Shown one piece after another: positions 21,238-31,535 of a stretch of 64,000 nt of DNA. The DNA is taken from positions 51,573,422-51,637,421 of the forward strand of contig CM019069.1 of NCBI GenBank assembly GCA_009667805.1, given 5' to 3'. Within the stretch, counting starts at the first letter, position 1. The number at the start of each line of letters is the position of its first letter. This stretch comes from Leptobrachium leishanense. Taxonomy: Eukaryota > Chordata > Amphibia > Anura > Megophryidae. The position numbers were made by a program, and so were the translations under genes. The notes under the pieces are model-generated. The model ran no database searches. It was not told the origin of the DNA and was given only the letters and a program-made list of their open reading frames with translations.

Positions 21238-22037
21238 ATGGGTACACAGAGCAGTAAGATAAAAGAATACCCCCTTCCTTTGGTGGGAGAAACATGCAAG
21301 GAATATGTAGCAAGGGTAGGAGGGACAGATTACTATCTTGTTAACCCTTGGGTGGATAATATGGCGGGTTGGACAGAGGCAGTTAGGAGCTGTGACCCAT
21401 TTCCCAGACAAGGAGATAACAGTCCATTTCATATGGACATGGTCAAGGGCTTATGTCTTGATGACACCGAGGCATGGCCCCACTATGCAGGAGACCCTCA
21501 ATGGGATATGAAATACATGCGTTTGGGAGGAGAGCAGTGGCTTATATCGGCAGGATACTGGTTTAATAGAGCCAACAAACAATGCAAAAAACCAAGTCCA
21601 GATGGTCTAAATAGCGAAAGATTACATCAAATAGCATTAAGCATACCACGAAGAAAACAGGAAGTCCCACGAGTGGACTGGGGCCCTCGCCCCCCTCCCT
21701 CTTACAAATACTCAATGTATCCTTCACTTGCTGGTTTCCAAGACACCGAAATACTCAGTGCTGTTGCAGCAATCAAATGTACATCGTCAGCCCCTAGTAA
21801 ACCACAAATAGAAGATACTAGGGACATAAATATGATAGACGAGAAAAGTGCAGAAGAAAAAGAGGAAGATATAAAAAGTCCGATCCCCGCACCTAAGATC
21901 AATACACGCACACAAACAGGAACAGAGATAAAACCTCCCGAATTTTACACATTTTGCGCTGAAAAACAGAAACACTTTCCGTTTATGACAGTAGGAGATA
22001 AATTGCTCAAAAAGGCTATAGAAATAGAAGATATTAA
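21238..22037 (+). pseudogene. gag: Partial Gag of the class I provirus
   Basis: I chose the ATG at 21238 because it gives an N-terminal MGTQSSK, a myristoylation-type signal expected of a retroviral matrix protein; the frame extends slightly upstream. About 266 residues follow without a stop. They include a PRPPPSYKYS proline-rich stretch, resembling late-domain PPxY motifs, and an acidic lysine-rich segment. The frame is cut at the TTAA where repeat B inserted (22034). On the far side the next sequence is already reverse transcriptase in another frame, so the capsid C-terminal part, nucleocapsid and protease were deleted. It cannot form particles unaided. Confidence 0.85.
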
Positions 22038-22681
22038 CCACTTGGCTGCTATGGACGCGCTCAGCGCGTCCAGCCAAGTGGTTCTCCTGTACTTCAGCGC
22101 GTCCGAGCACAGGAGGCAGCAATCCGCCGGATTCCGGCGGATTGCTGCGCCCCCCGGTGCGGGCTGACATCTTGGATGTCAGCCCAGCACTCGGGAGCCC
22201 GGCGGGGACATTAGATGTCATTGCGGCGACGCAATGACATCTAATTCAGGCGCCCCCCCCCGCATGTGCGGAGGAGGCGCCTGAAAGGGAGGGGGGACCT
22301 CTCTCCCTCCCGATCGCCGGGGAGCAGGGGGTTAATACAGGCACCGCTTGGAAGGGCACAGCCTGCCCTTCCAAACGGTGGCTGTCATTAACCCCTGGGG
22401 AGCCGGATCACGAATCGGCGCTGAAAAGCGCCGGTTCGTGATCCTTTCCCGGAGCTGGCCGACATCTTGGATGTTGGCCAAGCCTCCGGGAACTCCCCCT
22501 GAGGACTGGCGTCATCGTGCATAGCACGATGACGCCAGTCCTGGAGTTAACCCCTAGCTGCCACCAACGGTGGAGATAGGGGGCTCATTGGAACCCCCTA
22601 TCTCCCGATCCGTGGCAGCTAGGGGTTAAAGTTTGGTACTGTTGGATCGGCCAGAGCATGGCCGTTCCAACGATACCAAAC
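22036..22681. repeat. Chain of about a dozen hairpins within repeat B
   Basis: Consecutive inverted repeats: 22036-22083 (12-bp arms), 22085-22114, 22117-22147 (14), 22160-22185 (11), 22210-22245 (16, perfect), 22247-22285 (9), 22328-22395 (long, imperfect), 22405-22444 (17 of 18), 22448-22489, 22503-22542 (18, perfect, 3-base loop), 22549-22627 enclosing 22569-22605, and 22631-22681. Little sequence is left outside a stem. Function is unknown. Confidence 0.88.
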
Positions 22682-23249
22682 ACGACTGTGAAAAAAGTTT
22701 TTTTAAAAAATAAAAATTAAAAATAAAAATAAAAAAATATTTTAAAAACAAATTATAAAAAAAAATAAACAAGTTTTTTTTTTTTTTGGTTTGTTAATGC
22801 AGCAATATTGTTCCCATTTCAATTACAATGTGAACAATGATGCTGCACTAACGATTTTTGTATGCGGTGCGTTTGTTAAAAATCGCGTAATTTCCCCAAA
22901 AAAAAATGTAACGAGACCCCATTTCTAATTTTTTAACAAGCGCACCCCATACAAAATATAACCACAATTGCTCGCATGTTAAAATGTGAAAAAAATACAC
23001 TTTACACGTTGTAAATATATTGAAAATTCATATTTTTTTGCATTTTTTGTTATAATATACAGACAGGTCATGACGTATACATATAATAATGACATATTAT
23101 TAATCTGCCAAGTCTGACGGAAAGAACGATATATAATATGTCTGGGTCATATACTAAAATAAGCCTTCAAAACACGTTTAAACATGATGAGCAAAACCGG
23201 TAAAAATGACCTCAGCACAGAGGCGTGAAACGCCTCAGCAGCAAAAGGG
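22038..23249. mobile_element. Repeat B copy 1: complete piggyBac-like miniature element (1,212 bp)
   Basis: Flanked by TTAA at 22034-22037 and 23250-23253. The ends are similar inverted repeats: CCACTTGGCTGCTATGGACG and, reversed, CCCTTTTGCTGCTGAGGCG. A TTAA target with CCC-type ends points to piggyBac; the Kolobok/T2 group also uses TTAA and is the alternative. The first ~645 bp is a series of stem-loops; the rest is AT-rich with GTTTGTTAA motifs. No transposase is encoded. A truncated copy is at 17629-18357. It lies between gag and pol of the provirus. Confidence 0.9.
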
Positions 23250-23253
23250 TTAA

Positions 23254-25982
23254 TAGAATTCTTAAACATTGTCCAAAGAAAAGGAGGACGGACTACGTCC
23301 TATGATTGACCAGTTTCTACAGGATGGCATCCTGGAACCTGTAGTCTCCCCCTTCAGTACCCCAATTAACCCTGTACGCAAACCAGATGGTACAGTGTGG
23401 TTTGTACAAGATCTACGTGCCATTAACTCCCTTGTCATCCCCATTGCACCAATAGTCCCGGACATTACAACGTTACTCTCATCCATTCCAGCGACACATA
23501 CACATTTTTCTGTAATTGACCTGAAGAATGCATTTTTTAGCATCCCTATACATCCGGAAACGGCATTACTGTTCGCATTCACATTTGAAGGCACCCAATT
23601 ACATGGAAAAGGTTACCTCAGGGGTACGTTGACGCCCCGGTGGTCTACAGTATTGTACTGCAGGCCACTCTGAAATCCTGGCACCCCAGCCATGGTTCTG
23701 TCCTGCTGCAATACGTGGATGATCTCCTCGTATGCAGTCCATCAGAGGAGGCCTGCCGGGAGGATGGTAAATCACTTCTTAGGTGGTTACAGGAATGTGG
23801 GCACAAGGTCTACCTTAAAAAAATGCAGTGGTGTCAAACGCAAGTTAAATATTTAGGGTTTGTTCTCAGACAGGGGGAACGGAGCATCAGTCAGAAGAGA
23901 GTCCAGTCTGTCACGGGCCTGGTCAACCCGAAAACTAAGAAGGACATGCTGTCATTCTTAGGCATGATAAACTATTGCAGACAGTGGATCCCTGACTGCT
24001 CCTACTACGATAACATTCTGAGACAAGCCACCCTGTTGGGTCAATCCAATATGATAACGTGGTCTAATGAAATGTTAAATGCCTTTAAGGTTCTCAGGAA
24101 TGCAATGATGACAAGCCCCGCGCTAGGCCTCCCTGATTATGTACTTTCATTTCATCTGCTTGCAAGGGACAATTGTAAAACTATGGCCGGGGTACTGACG
24201 CAAGAACATGGGGGCCGGTTGCGCCCCGTAGCATTTTTTTCAAAGATTCTGCCAGTAACGGTACAAGGGATGCCGGCCTGTTTGCGTGCCCTGGCAGCAT
24301 GTGCAATGGCCGTTAGTATGGCAAGCCAATACACACTAGGGTACGAAACTCACCTACACACAACCCATGATGTTTTATCTTTACTTAAGGGCATACATAC
24401 ACAGCACATGTCATCACAGCGCTTTAGTGGATATGAAGTCACACTGCTAAGCAACCCTGCACTGCACATAGAATACAGTTCAAGTGTCTCTGGTCCAGCA
24501 CCAATCCTAAACGCTTTACTGGGTCTTAAGAATCCCTCAGATACCATCCCACTCGAACATGACTGTGCTCTCTCCATTGAGTCTGAAACTGCACCCCGCC
24601 CTGATCTCATGTCAACAACTGTTCCGGACGCAGATGTCGTCTTTGTTGACGGCTCCTGTACCCGCCGCAATGACAACACTTATCATGCAGGCTATGCAGT
24701 GGTTCAACTCCCTGACACTGTTCTAGAGTCAGGGCCTGTACCCTACCAGTCTGCCCAGGCAGCAGAACTGATTGCATTAACACGAGCCTGCAGGCTCTAT
24801 GCGGGTAGACCTGTCACGATATACACTGACTCCAAATATGCTTATGGTGTGGTCCATGACCATGGGACGATATGGGAAAAGAGGGGATTTGTGGCCGCAG
24901 ATGGCAAGAAGATTTCCCATTCGACCCTGGTCACGGACCTCCTAGCAAGCATTCTTATGCCCTCTCAGATAGCGGTATTACATTGTAGAGCACACACCAG
25001 AGCCTCAGATCCTATTGCAAAAGGGAATCATCTGGCTGACCAAGCAGCTAAACGAGCAGCACAACAGGACATAGCTAAACTAGTAATGCCGGTTTTGCGA
25101 CCTCCCACAATGGATGGGGACCAATTGTTTTGTACCTTACAAAAATATGCAACCACAGAGGAGCTAAAAGATTGGTGCTACCCCATTTTACAAAAAAATT
25201 CAAATACTGGCCTAATTACCAAAAATGGGAAACCCTGTATTCCCCAGAGTAGCGCCTCTCTTTTCATTGATCATTTTCATGGGGTAGGCCACAATAGTAT
25301 CGCTACAACCATCACCTTACTCAGTCAGCATTTTTACATCCAGAATTTGCGCAGCCTGGTACGAGATTATGTCTCAAGATGTATTATATGCCTTAGGAAT
25401 TACCCAAACAATCCACACAAGGTAGACCATCAACATCTAGACTACCCTACCACCCCCTTCACGCACCTACAAATAGATTTCACACACATTCCTCGGACAG
25501 AAGGTAAAAGGCAAGAATATGCTCTAGTCATCGTGGATATGTTTTCACGATGGCCTGAGGTATTTCCCACAAAGGCAGAAGATGCAAAAACTGTAGTGCG
25601 TATACTGACACGGGAGATAATCCCACAATGGGGAGTCCCGCTGCAGCTCAATTCCGATAAAGGCACAGCATTCACCTCACGTGTAAGTAAGAGTCTAGTC
25701 CGAGCTTTGCAGGTGGAATGGAAATACCACATTCCTTGGCACCCGCAAAGTTCCGGGTTGGTCGAAAGAATGAACCGTTCGGTAAAGGACCGCCTTAGGA
25801 AAGCAACAGGGGGCACCTTTAAGAAGTGGAAATTGGTACTCCCCATCATTCTGGCTGAAATCAGAATGGCGGTTAATAGGAACACAGGCTACTCCCCCTT
25901 CGAGATACTTATGGGCAGACCCTTTCCATTACCATGGTCTACAGGTAGGCTAACAGTGGAGACAGGGGACTTAGGCAGCTGA
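23254..25982 (+). pseudogene. pol: Pol of the class I provirus (reverse transcriptase, RNase H, integrase)
   Basis: The sequence enters at the start of reverse transcriptase near 23269 with no protease. The first 330 bp runs in one frame (SPFSTPINPVRKPDG, LVQDLRAIN-like region). A one-base shift near 23595 moves it into the frame used from about 23610 to the TGA at 25980. That frame holds YVDDLL of the catalytic core, an RNase H with VDGS, AAEL, YTDSKYA and NHLADQA motifs, an HHCC zinc region, and an integrase core with IDFTH, NSDKGTAFTS and LVERMNR motifs. The RNase H and integrase types are gamma/epsilon-like. The shift and the missing 5' part make this copy unable to produce a complete enzyme. 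Confidence 0.92.
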
Positions 25983-26074
25983 TCTCAACCCTCGAGACAA
26001 CCAGAGACGAAGTTATATTTAAGTCCCCCTTTCTTTCAGACAAACCTACCCACCCATTTAATCCAGGAGACAAG

Positions 26075-26290
26075 GTGCTGGTAAATCGGCTACAGAAAGG
26101 AAAAAGACCAGAGGATTTCGCCTATGGACCAGAGACCACGGTGGTAGCCGTAACCCGCACAGCTATACTGACAGAGGACAGCCCAGTCTGGATTCACGCC
26201 TCTCGAGTCAAGCGGATTCAACAAGGGACCCTCTCGAGTCAAGCGGATTCAACAAAGGACTCAACAAGGGGTACTAACGGGGGCAGCTAA
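26075..26290 (+). pseudogene. pol: Integrase C-terminal region of the provirus
   Basis: A short frame encodes a segment with YGPETTVVAVTRTAILTEDS and WIHASRVKRI, characteristic of the C-terminal end of gamma/epsilon-type integrase. It is separated from the main pol frame by a stop and a shift at 25980-26070. A ~28-bp direct duplication (CTCGAGTCAAGCGGATTCAA) occurs at about 26203-26263. Confidence 0.8.
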
Positions 26291-26316
26291 TAGCCCTGGC
26301 CTCCAACAAGGAGAAG

Positions 26317-26520
26317 ATGACAACCAAGGATCCTTTTCGAAGAGTATGGAGACGCATGTGGGGGAAGAAAAAGACTGAAACTATATGTTTACCCCCCCCC
26401 CCGGTTATATATTGATCCACATGGGTATTGAGGGTCTCGCTCCCCAACCCATACTAACTTACAGTAGATAGATGAAACAAAGAAAGAATCAAATAGTATG
26501 ATCATACTATGATTCTAAGA
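26317..26520 (+). other. Possible remnant of the env start, polypurine tract and 3' leader
   Basis: An ATG at 26317 opens about 36 codons of a basic, Trp-containing peptide (MTTKDPFRRVW...), ending after a poly(C) run. Its position after integrase suits an env leader, but no surface or transmembrane domain is present. The purine run AAGAGGGGA at about 26516-26525 just before the 3' LTR is the likely polypurine tract. The env assignment is weak. Confidence 0.4.
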
Positions 26521-26526
26521 GGGGAT

Positions 26527-27151
26527 TGAAGGAAAAGGAATCCTCAGACCACCATCTGCTGACCTATAAGAAGGACCCTATAAGTAGTTAAATAACACCC
26601 CATGAATTATAATATTAATAGATAAATTAAGGTTTAAATATAAGAAATAGTTTTAAGATAAGTTGATAATCAGCAGTATTATAGGATTAAGTTTCACTTC
26701 TCAATAAGTTTCCATGTCTCTGAAATGACAAAGTGCTGATGTTTGCAAATGTCTCTGAAATGACAAAGTGCTGATGTTTGCAAGTGTCTCTGAAATGACA
26801 AAGTGCTGATGTTTGCAAGAAATCACATGTCTCAAGAAATCACATGTCTCGGGCCACGGGACTATCCAGAAATGCGTCACCAGACCTGTATTGAAACTGG
26901 CCAATGAACTATGCTATGTTTTGAAATGTTAACCAATGAAATAAAGAGACAACGTTTTCGTTAGAAGCATAAAAAGTGTGTCAAAAACGTTGAAACGGCA
27001 GAGAGAAAGTGCCAGACTAAGATACATGCCTCGTGTGTTTTCTTTGAAGGATTTCTCTCTCCCTGCGCAGAAGGAGAGTTAACTCAAGGTGTGCCTAAGA
27101 CAGGGTCTTAGGGGTTAAAGGACGGACAATTGGAGGCGATTATTCTCTTCA
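26527..27151 (+). repeat. 3' LTR of the class I provirus (625 bp)
   Basis: Same length as the 5' LTR, with about three visible differences (GATGTTTGC for GATATTTGC; AAAACG for AAAATG; CCTAAGAC for CCTAAAAC). Followed by the ACTAT target duplicate. Confidence 0.93.
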
Positions 27152-27234
27152 ACTATATTGCCGAAAGTATTGCGACACCCCTCCACTACCCCACTACCAG
27201 CTTGACCCACCACTACTCCCATCTCATAGGTCTA

Positions 27235-27595
27235 AAGTCACAAAATATTTATTTATTTCCTCTGCACATAGACATATATTACCGTTCATTTATATATTTT
27301 TTTCAGAAGTAAACATTACGTTTATTCAATAAAAACTATTATTTGTGTTGTGTGCGTACAAAACGCATTGTGCTGACTGCTTTTAGTTATTTTATAGAAG
27401 GCCTCAGCCTCAGTTTCACTTTCAGTTTCTGCTAATAATAAAACTGGATATTGCAGAAACAACAACAGAAATCCACCATTTTGTTTTGAAATTTGCATCT
27501 AAAGCCTTCAATAAACACACTGCTGCAGCAAACTGAATTGCTGCGCTGCAACAATTCAGCAGCTGCTGTGGCTGTATTGAACGCAGCTCTGTTTG
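27235..27595 (-). mobile_element. AGGCCTGTTCAATACC-family miniature element, partial copy
   Basis: Reversed, it matches 46913 to about 47235: GCAGCTGCTGAATTG, CAGCAATTCAGTTTGCTGCA, AAAGCAGTCAGCACAA and GTTTTGTACGCACAC occur in the same order. It sits in SANT-gene intron 1 beyond the provirus. The left terminus is missing. Confidence 0.65.
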
Positions 27596-28041
27596 GATGC
27601 ACTTTCAGAAGAACTACATGTCCCATCCTATCACTTAGCAGAGACGCAGAGATTTTTATTGATGCGCAGGTGGGAGCCAATATTGGGCAAGCTGCGGGTC
27701 TTCTCGTATGCATCACTCAATCACAACAACCTCCCCCCCAGCACACTACAGACTATACACACAGTGCCAAAAGAAATCCAGCATTGTAACTTCATCTACA
27801 TACATCAAATGTCACAATTTTCACGAATACGTAAAATCACAAAAAGGAAGAGCTATGGCAAAAATGCATGTATGACGAGTCGTGAAAACGCAAAGCTATA
27901 CACAATCACATTGCATGAAAAAAGGACTAGATAAATCAGCGTATTTCTGTGCACATTAGCACATGCAAGCACATTATTATTATTATACAGGATTTATACC
28001 AACAGTTTGCGCAGCGCTTTACAATATAACATGACACTTAC

Positions 28042-28375
28042 GTTTCGCTATGACGCGGCGGATGTGTCTCAGCTGCTCCTGCTCGCGTACTTTCAAATCA
28101 GACCAGCGTTTCCTGAGCTGGTCCTTCAGCCTGTCCTTCCCAAACAACTCCAAAATGGTGGTGCGTAGCTTGTCTAAGATACGATCCTTCCTGGCGTTAG
28201 AATTCCTGCGGTAAGGGCCCTTACTGCAATCATAATCCTTACTATCAAAGATCCGTACCAGCTCCAACATCTCTTCAAATGCCATATTGGTGGCCCGTTT
28301 CTTCCTGGGTGGTGGTGGTTCATCATGGAGAGATTATGAGGTGCTTGAACGGCACTCATCTCTTGCAGCGGCCAT
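28042..28375 (-). pseudogene. Exon 1 of the SANT gene (DNA-binding domain)
   Basis: The ATG at 28375 begins MAAARDECRSSTS, then TAA at codon 14 in the same frame, followed by SLHDEPPPPRKKRATN and the SANT-like helices (MAFEEMLELVRI to RKRWSDLKVREQEQL). It ends in a consensus donor, AAAC then GTAAGT. The frame after the stop is intact for about 97 codons, and an in-frame Met at the start of MAFEEML could restart translation. The one-base nonsense change is the only lesion I see in the exon. Confidence 0.8.
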
Positions 28376-28444
28376 GATGATGAATAATAAACAATATTTT
28401 GTTCAAAAAGTTGTCAATAAAACTGGCTCAATAAAGTTACGATA

Positions 28445-30229
28445 TTCGCGCGCGCATGCGCGACCCGCGGACGAATCGGATCTGACCCAAATACGAATAT
28501 TCTTATCGGATCATTGTAAACAAAAAAAAAAGTGATACGCATTTACATAGTTACATAGTTACATAGTTACATAGTTATATAGGCTGAAAAAAGACATGCG
28601 TCCATCGGGTTCAGCCTCTCCCACATAACCTACTGCTGTTGATCCAAAAGAAGGCAAAAAACCCAGTCTGAATGCTTGCCAATATGCAACATACTGGGAA
28701 AAAATTCCTTCTTGACCCCAGAATGGCAGTCAGATTTCTCCTTGGATCAAGAAGCTTTTACCCACATATTAAATATTATAACCCTTAATATTCTGTGTCT
28801 GCAGGAAGTCATCCAGTCGTTTTTTAAAAGTCTGTACAGACTCTGACCCAACCACCTCAACAGGCAGAGAATTCCACAGCTTTATTGTTCTCACCGTAAA
28901 ATAACCCTTCCTATGCTTTTAAGCTAAATTTTCTTTCTTCCAGTCTAAATGGATGACCCCTTGTCCTATGTATAGTCCTGTTTATGAATAGGTTATCAGA
29001 CAATGGTTGATAATGGCCCCGTATATATTTATATAAGGTTATCAGATCCCCTCTAAGGCGCCTTTTCTCTAAACTAAACAGGTTTAAGCTTGTTAGTCTT
29101 TCCTCATAACTTAACCCTTCCATCCCCCTTATTAATTTAGTTGCCCGTCTCTGCACTTTTTCTAGCGATATAATATCTTTTTTTAAGACAGGTGCCCAAA
29201 ATTGCACGGCATATTCAAGGTGCGGCCTGACCATTGATTTATACAGAGGCAAAATTATGTTTTCATCCCGTGAGTGAACTCCCCTTTTAATGCATGCCAG
29301 TACTTTGCAGGCCTTGGCGGCTGCTGTTTGACATTGCACATTGTTACTTAGTTTGAAGTCTATGATTATTCCCAAATCCTTCTCCTGCTTGGATTTCCCT
29401 AACTCCGTACCATTTAGGGTATACATTGCTTGTGTGTTCTTCACTCCAAAGTGCATAACTTTACATTTATCTAGATTAAATTTCATCTGCCATTTAAGTG
29501 CCCAGTCCCCCAATCTATCTAAATCCCTCTGCAACCAAAGTAACATCCTGCTCACATTGTATTACTTTTCCTAGCTTTGTGTCATCTGCAAACACTGATA
29601 CATGACTTTCAATGCCTATCTCAAGGTCATTTATAAATAAATTGAATAGTATTGGTCCTATAACAGACCCCTGAGGGACACCACTTACCACTGGTGTCCA
29701 TCTTGAAAATGTACCATTTATGACCACTCTCTGTACCCTATCTTTTAGCCAGTTTTCTATCCAAGAACAAGTATTTTCATCTAGACCATTTTTTCTTAAT
29801 TTAAATAGTAAATTTACAAATACAAAATTTACAGAATCATCGATATAACCGATAATAGTTAAATATACGATGTCCAGACTTACCGAAATGGAACCGAAAT
29901 CCCGAATGGAACTGAAATCATGAATAGAGGGAAAATAAATTTCGATTTGACACATTTCAAGTCCATTCGAAAATTCGGAAAAATTTTCGATTTGGCAAAT
30001 TTTTCGTTTTTTCGGAAAGTCTGTTCTCGTTTCAAAGCAATAGATTTCGATTTGACACATTTCAAGTCCATTTGAAAATTCCGAAAAATTTTCGATTCGG
30101 CTCGGAAAACAGTTCGGATTCGACTTTTTCGGATCTAAAAAATTTCGGAATTTCGGCCGCATCGAAAGACCCGAATCGGGAAATTTCGTGAAAATTCCGA
30201 AAATCCGAAACCCGAAACGCACATCCCTA
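28445..30229 (+). mobile_element. Repeat A copy 3, split by a CR1 LINE
   Basis: The left piece (28445-28535) has GCGACCCGCGGACGAATCGG; the right piece (29818-30229) ends AACCCGAAACGCACATCCC. Both match repeat A copy 1. The right piece contains an internal direct duplication around GGAAAATTTTCGATT. The intervening 1.3 kb is a CR1 fragment in antisense. Confidence 0.65.
28540..29817 (-). mobile_element. 5'-truncated CR1 LINE
   Basis: The minus strand encodes the last third of a CR1-type reverse transcriptase. A first frame (about 29817-29515) holds a [12 protein letters not shown] block and FADDTKLG catalytic motif. After a frameshift near 29550, a second frame (29555-28911) carries the thumb/C-terminal region (KFNLDKCKVMHFG, RPHLEYAVQFWAP, QRRATKL). 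The 3' end at about 28540-28580 has tandem AACTATGT units, as expected of the 8-bp tails of CR1 elements. The 5' truncation is usual for target-primed reverse transcription. Confidence 0.88.
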
Positions 30230-30960
30230 CCTTTCGGCCACAATTCGGAGCTCTTTGTATAACCCTGATAGTAATCAGGAGGTTACGGTTGATATTAAGA
30301 TGGCAGATGTTATTGGGAGTAAGTATTGTCCACTATAAGTTGTAGTTGGAGATACCGGGGTTGCTGTAGAAGAGGCCGGTACAATACAGTACCTCTGAAG
30401 AAGCTATAAGTGTTGTCATAGTATATGGTAACACTAGCATTGCTTTCTCTTGAAGTCATACTTTCTCTTTATAAACTTATCTATCTAGGCATCTGTCTAT
30501 CTTGACATCCTTCTAGGCATCTATTTATCTGGGCATATGTTTGTCTATCTTTCTATCCTTCTGTCTATCAGTCGATATATGTGTATCTCCATCGTTCTTA
30601 TCAGCATAATTTTGCAGGACTGCATTATTATTGCTTTCTGATTTGGGTACTGTTAACTTGTTTCGGTCTCATGTGATGTGATGAGGAGTCCTTGGGATTT
30701 GCCCTTCAGTTCATTGGGAGATTTGGGGATACTTTATGTAAAAGGAATGCTGACCTGAATGTCATGGCAGTTTAGAGAGAAAACAATTTGTAAAGCAGTA
30801 TCAGCAGTATCTCCAGGTGCTCCTGTATTCTGGGATTGGATTCTCTTTGAAAGGATTTGAGACTTCATGCACCTGCAGGAACATAGGTTTGGAAACATTG
30901 CACTGAGCGTGTATTTATGTAATATATATTGTGAGCTGGGAAACAGGTAGCAGGTGCAAT
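30230..30960. other. No gene seen; degenerate CTAT-rich repeat
   Basis: A degenerate (TCTATC)n-like stretch lies at about 30475-30590. The remainder shows no supported feature. Confidence 0.5.
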
Positions 30961-31529
30961 TGCTCTCTGGGGTGAGCACTCTTGAAAGGTTCAGAGACCA
31001 GACCAGTGACTTTTCTTCAAACGGGGGTACATTTATTGCAGCAACCCACAGGTTATACACCACACTGTATATTGCTCAAAATAAACAGTTCAAAAGCAAA
31101 GAAAATTCCTAGCCGTGTCCCGGCACTAACTAAACATACAATAGCCCTGACTAACAACCTTTGCAAACCTAGTGTTTGTCAGGCTTCAGCAAACTAGCAT
31201 GACCAACCTTGTGCTCCAGCAGATAGAGACCGTCTGCTCCCCAGACTCCAGAGCGATGTCTGTTTGCCTCACCTGCACTAAATTGCCACTGAGGCAAAGT
31301 GCAAAACCAGGTGCTTAGAGGTTCCGGAAGGTGTAAGAGAGAAATCTGGGTGACACATAAACCCCGGACAGGACCTTTCCTTGCTCTCTACATGATGCCC
31401 TGTTACAATATATATATAGTAATATATGTTATACTTCCTGTGTGTTACTAACAGACATGAGTACGCCATCCAGCCATTCTCACATATCATCACCTGATGA
31501 AAAGAAAGGGGCTTCCAGGACCTGTCACA
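30961..31529 (-). mobile_element. Candidate solo LTR
   Basis: The 569-bp block has TG...CA ends (TGCTCTCTGG...CCTGTCACA on the plus strand), a minus-strand TATA-like run (about 31418-31392) and a minus-strand AATAAA near 31033. Flanks CAAT and TAAT match at three of four bases. No related copy exists in the window, so this rests on structure only. Confidence 0.4.
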
Positions 31530-31535
31530 TAATTG

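Larger units (their letters stand above)
20024..27151 (+). mobile_element. Class I endogenous retrovirus, internally deleted provirus
   Basis: Two 625-bp LTRs (20024-20648 and 26527-27151) differ at only about three positions I could find, all transitions. The provirus is flanked by ACTAT at 20019-20023 and 27152-27156. Order: LTR, tRNA-type PBS, partial gag, a TTAA-flanked miniature element, partial pol from reverse transcriptase to the integrase end, a short possible env start, polypurine tract, LTR. The gag 3' part, protease and nearly all of env are missing. The pol type and integrase tail are gamma/epsilon-like. It lies in intron 1 of the SANT gene, in antisense orientation to it. Confidence 0.95.
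19273..28375 (-). pseudogene. Five-exon Myb/SANT-like DNA-binding protein gene with a provirus in intron 1
   Basis: Exons on the minus strand: 28375-28042 (334 nt), 19957-19859 (99), 19768-19682 (87), 19579-19508 (72) and 19409-19273 (137, ending TGA). All four junctions are phase 1, and the total is 729 nt, or 243 codons. Donors are GTAAGT, GTATAT, GTTTTT and GTATAT; acceptors end in AG. The product has an N-terminal basic patch (PPPPRKKRATN), a Myb/SANT-like domain with the KRWSDLK signature, an acidic Glu-rich linker from three related exons, and a C-terminal helical segment (INALQELLQELREHINNAADLL) that could dimerise. Such proteins are known as host transcription factors and as the second protein of PIF/Harbinger transposons. 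No transposase partner is visible here. Codon 14 is TAA (28336-28334) and intron 1 holds a 7.1-kb provirus, so this copy is probably dead unless translation starts at a later Met. Confidence 0.75.

Noticed and set aside
21787..22221. 144-codon minus-strand frame over gag and repeat B
   Set aside because: It spans the junction between gag antisense and the miniature element, so it cannot be a natural gene.
24152..25885. Minus-strand frames of 60-147 codons inside pol
   Set aside because: They are antisense shadows of the provirus pol frame.
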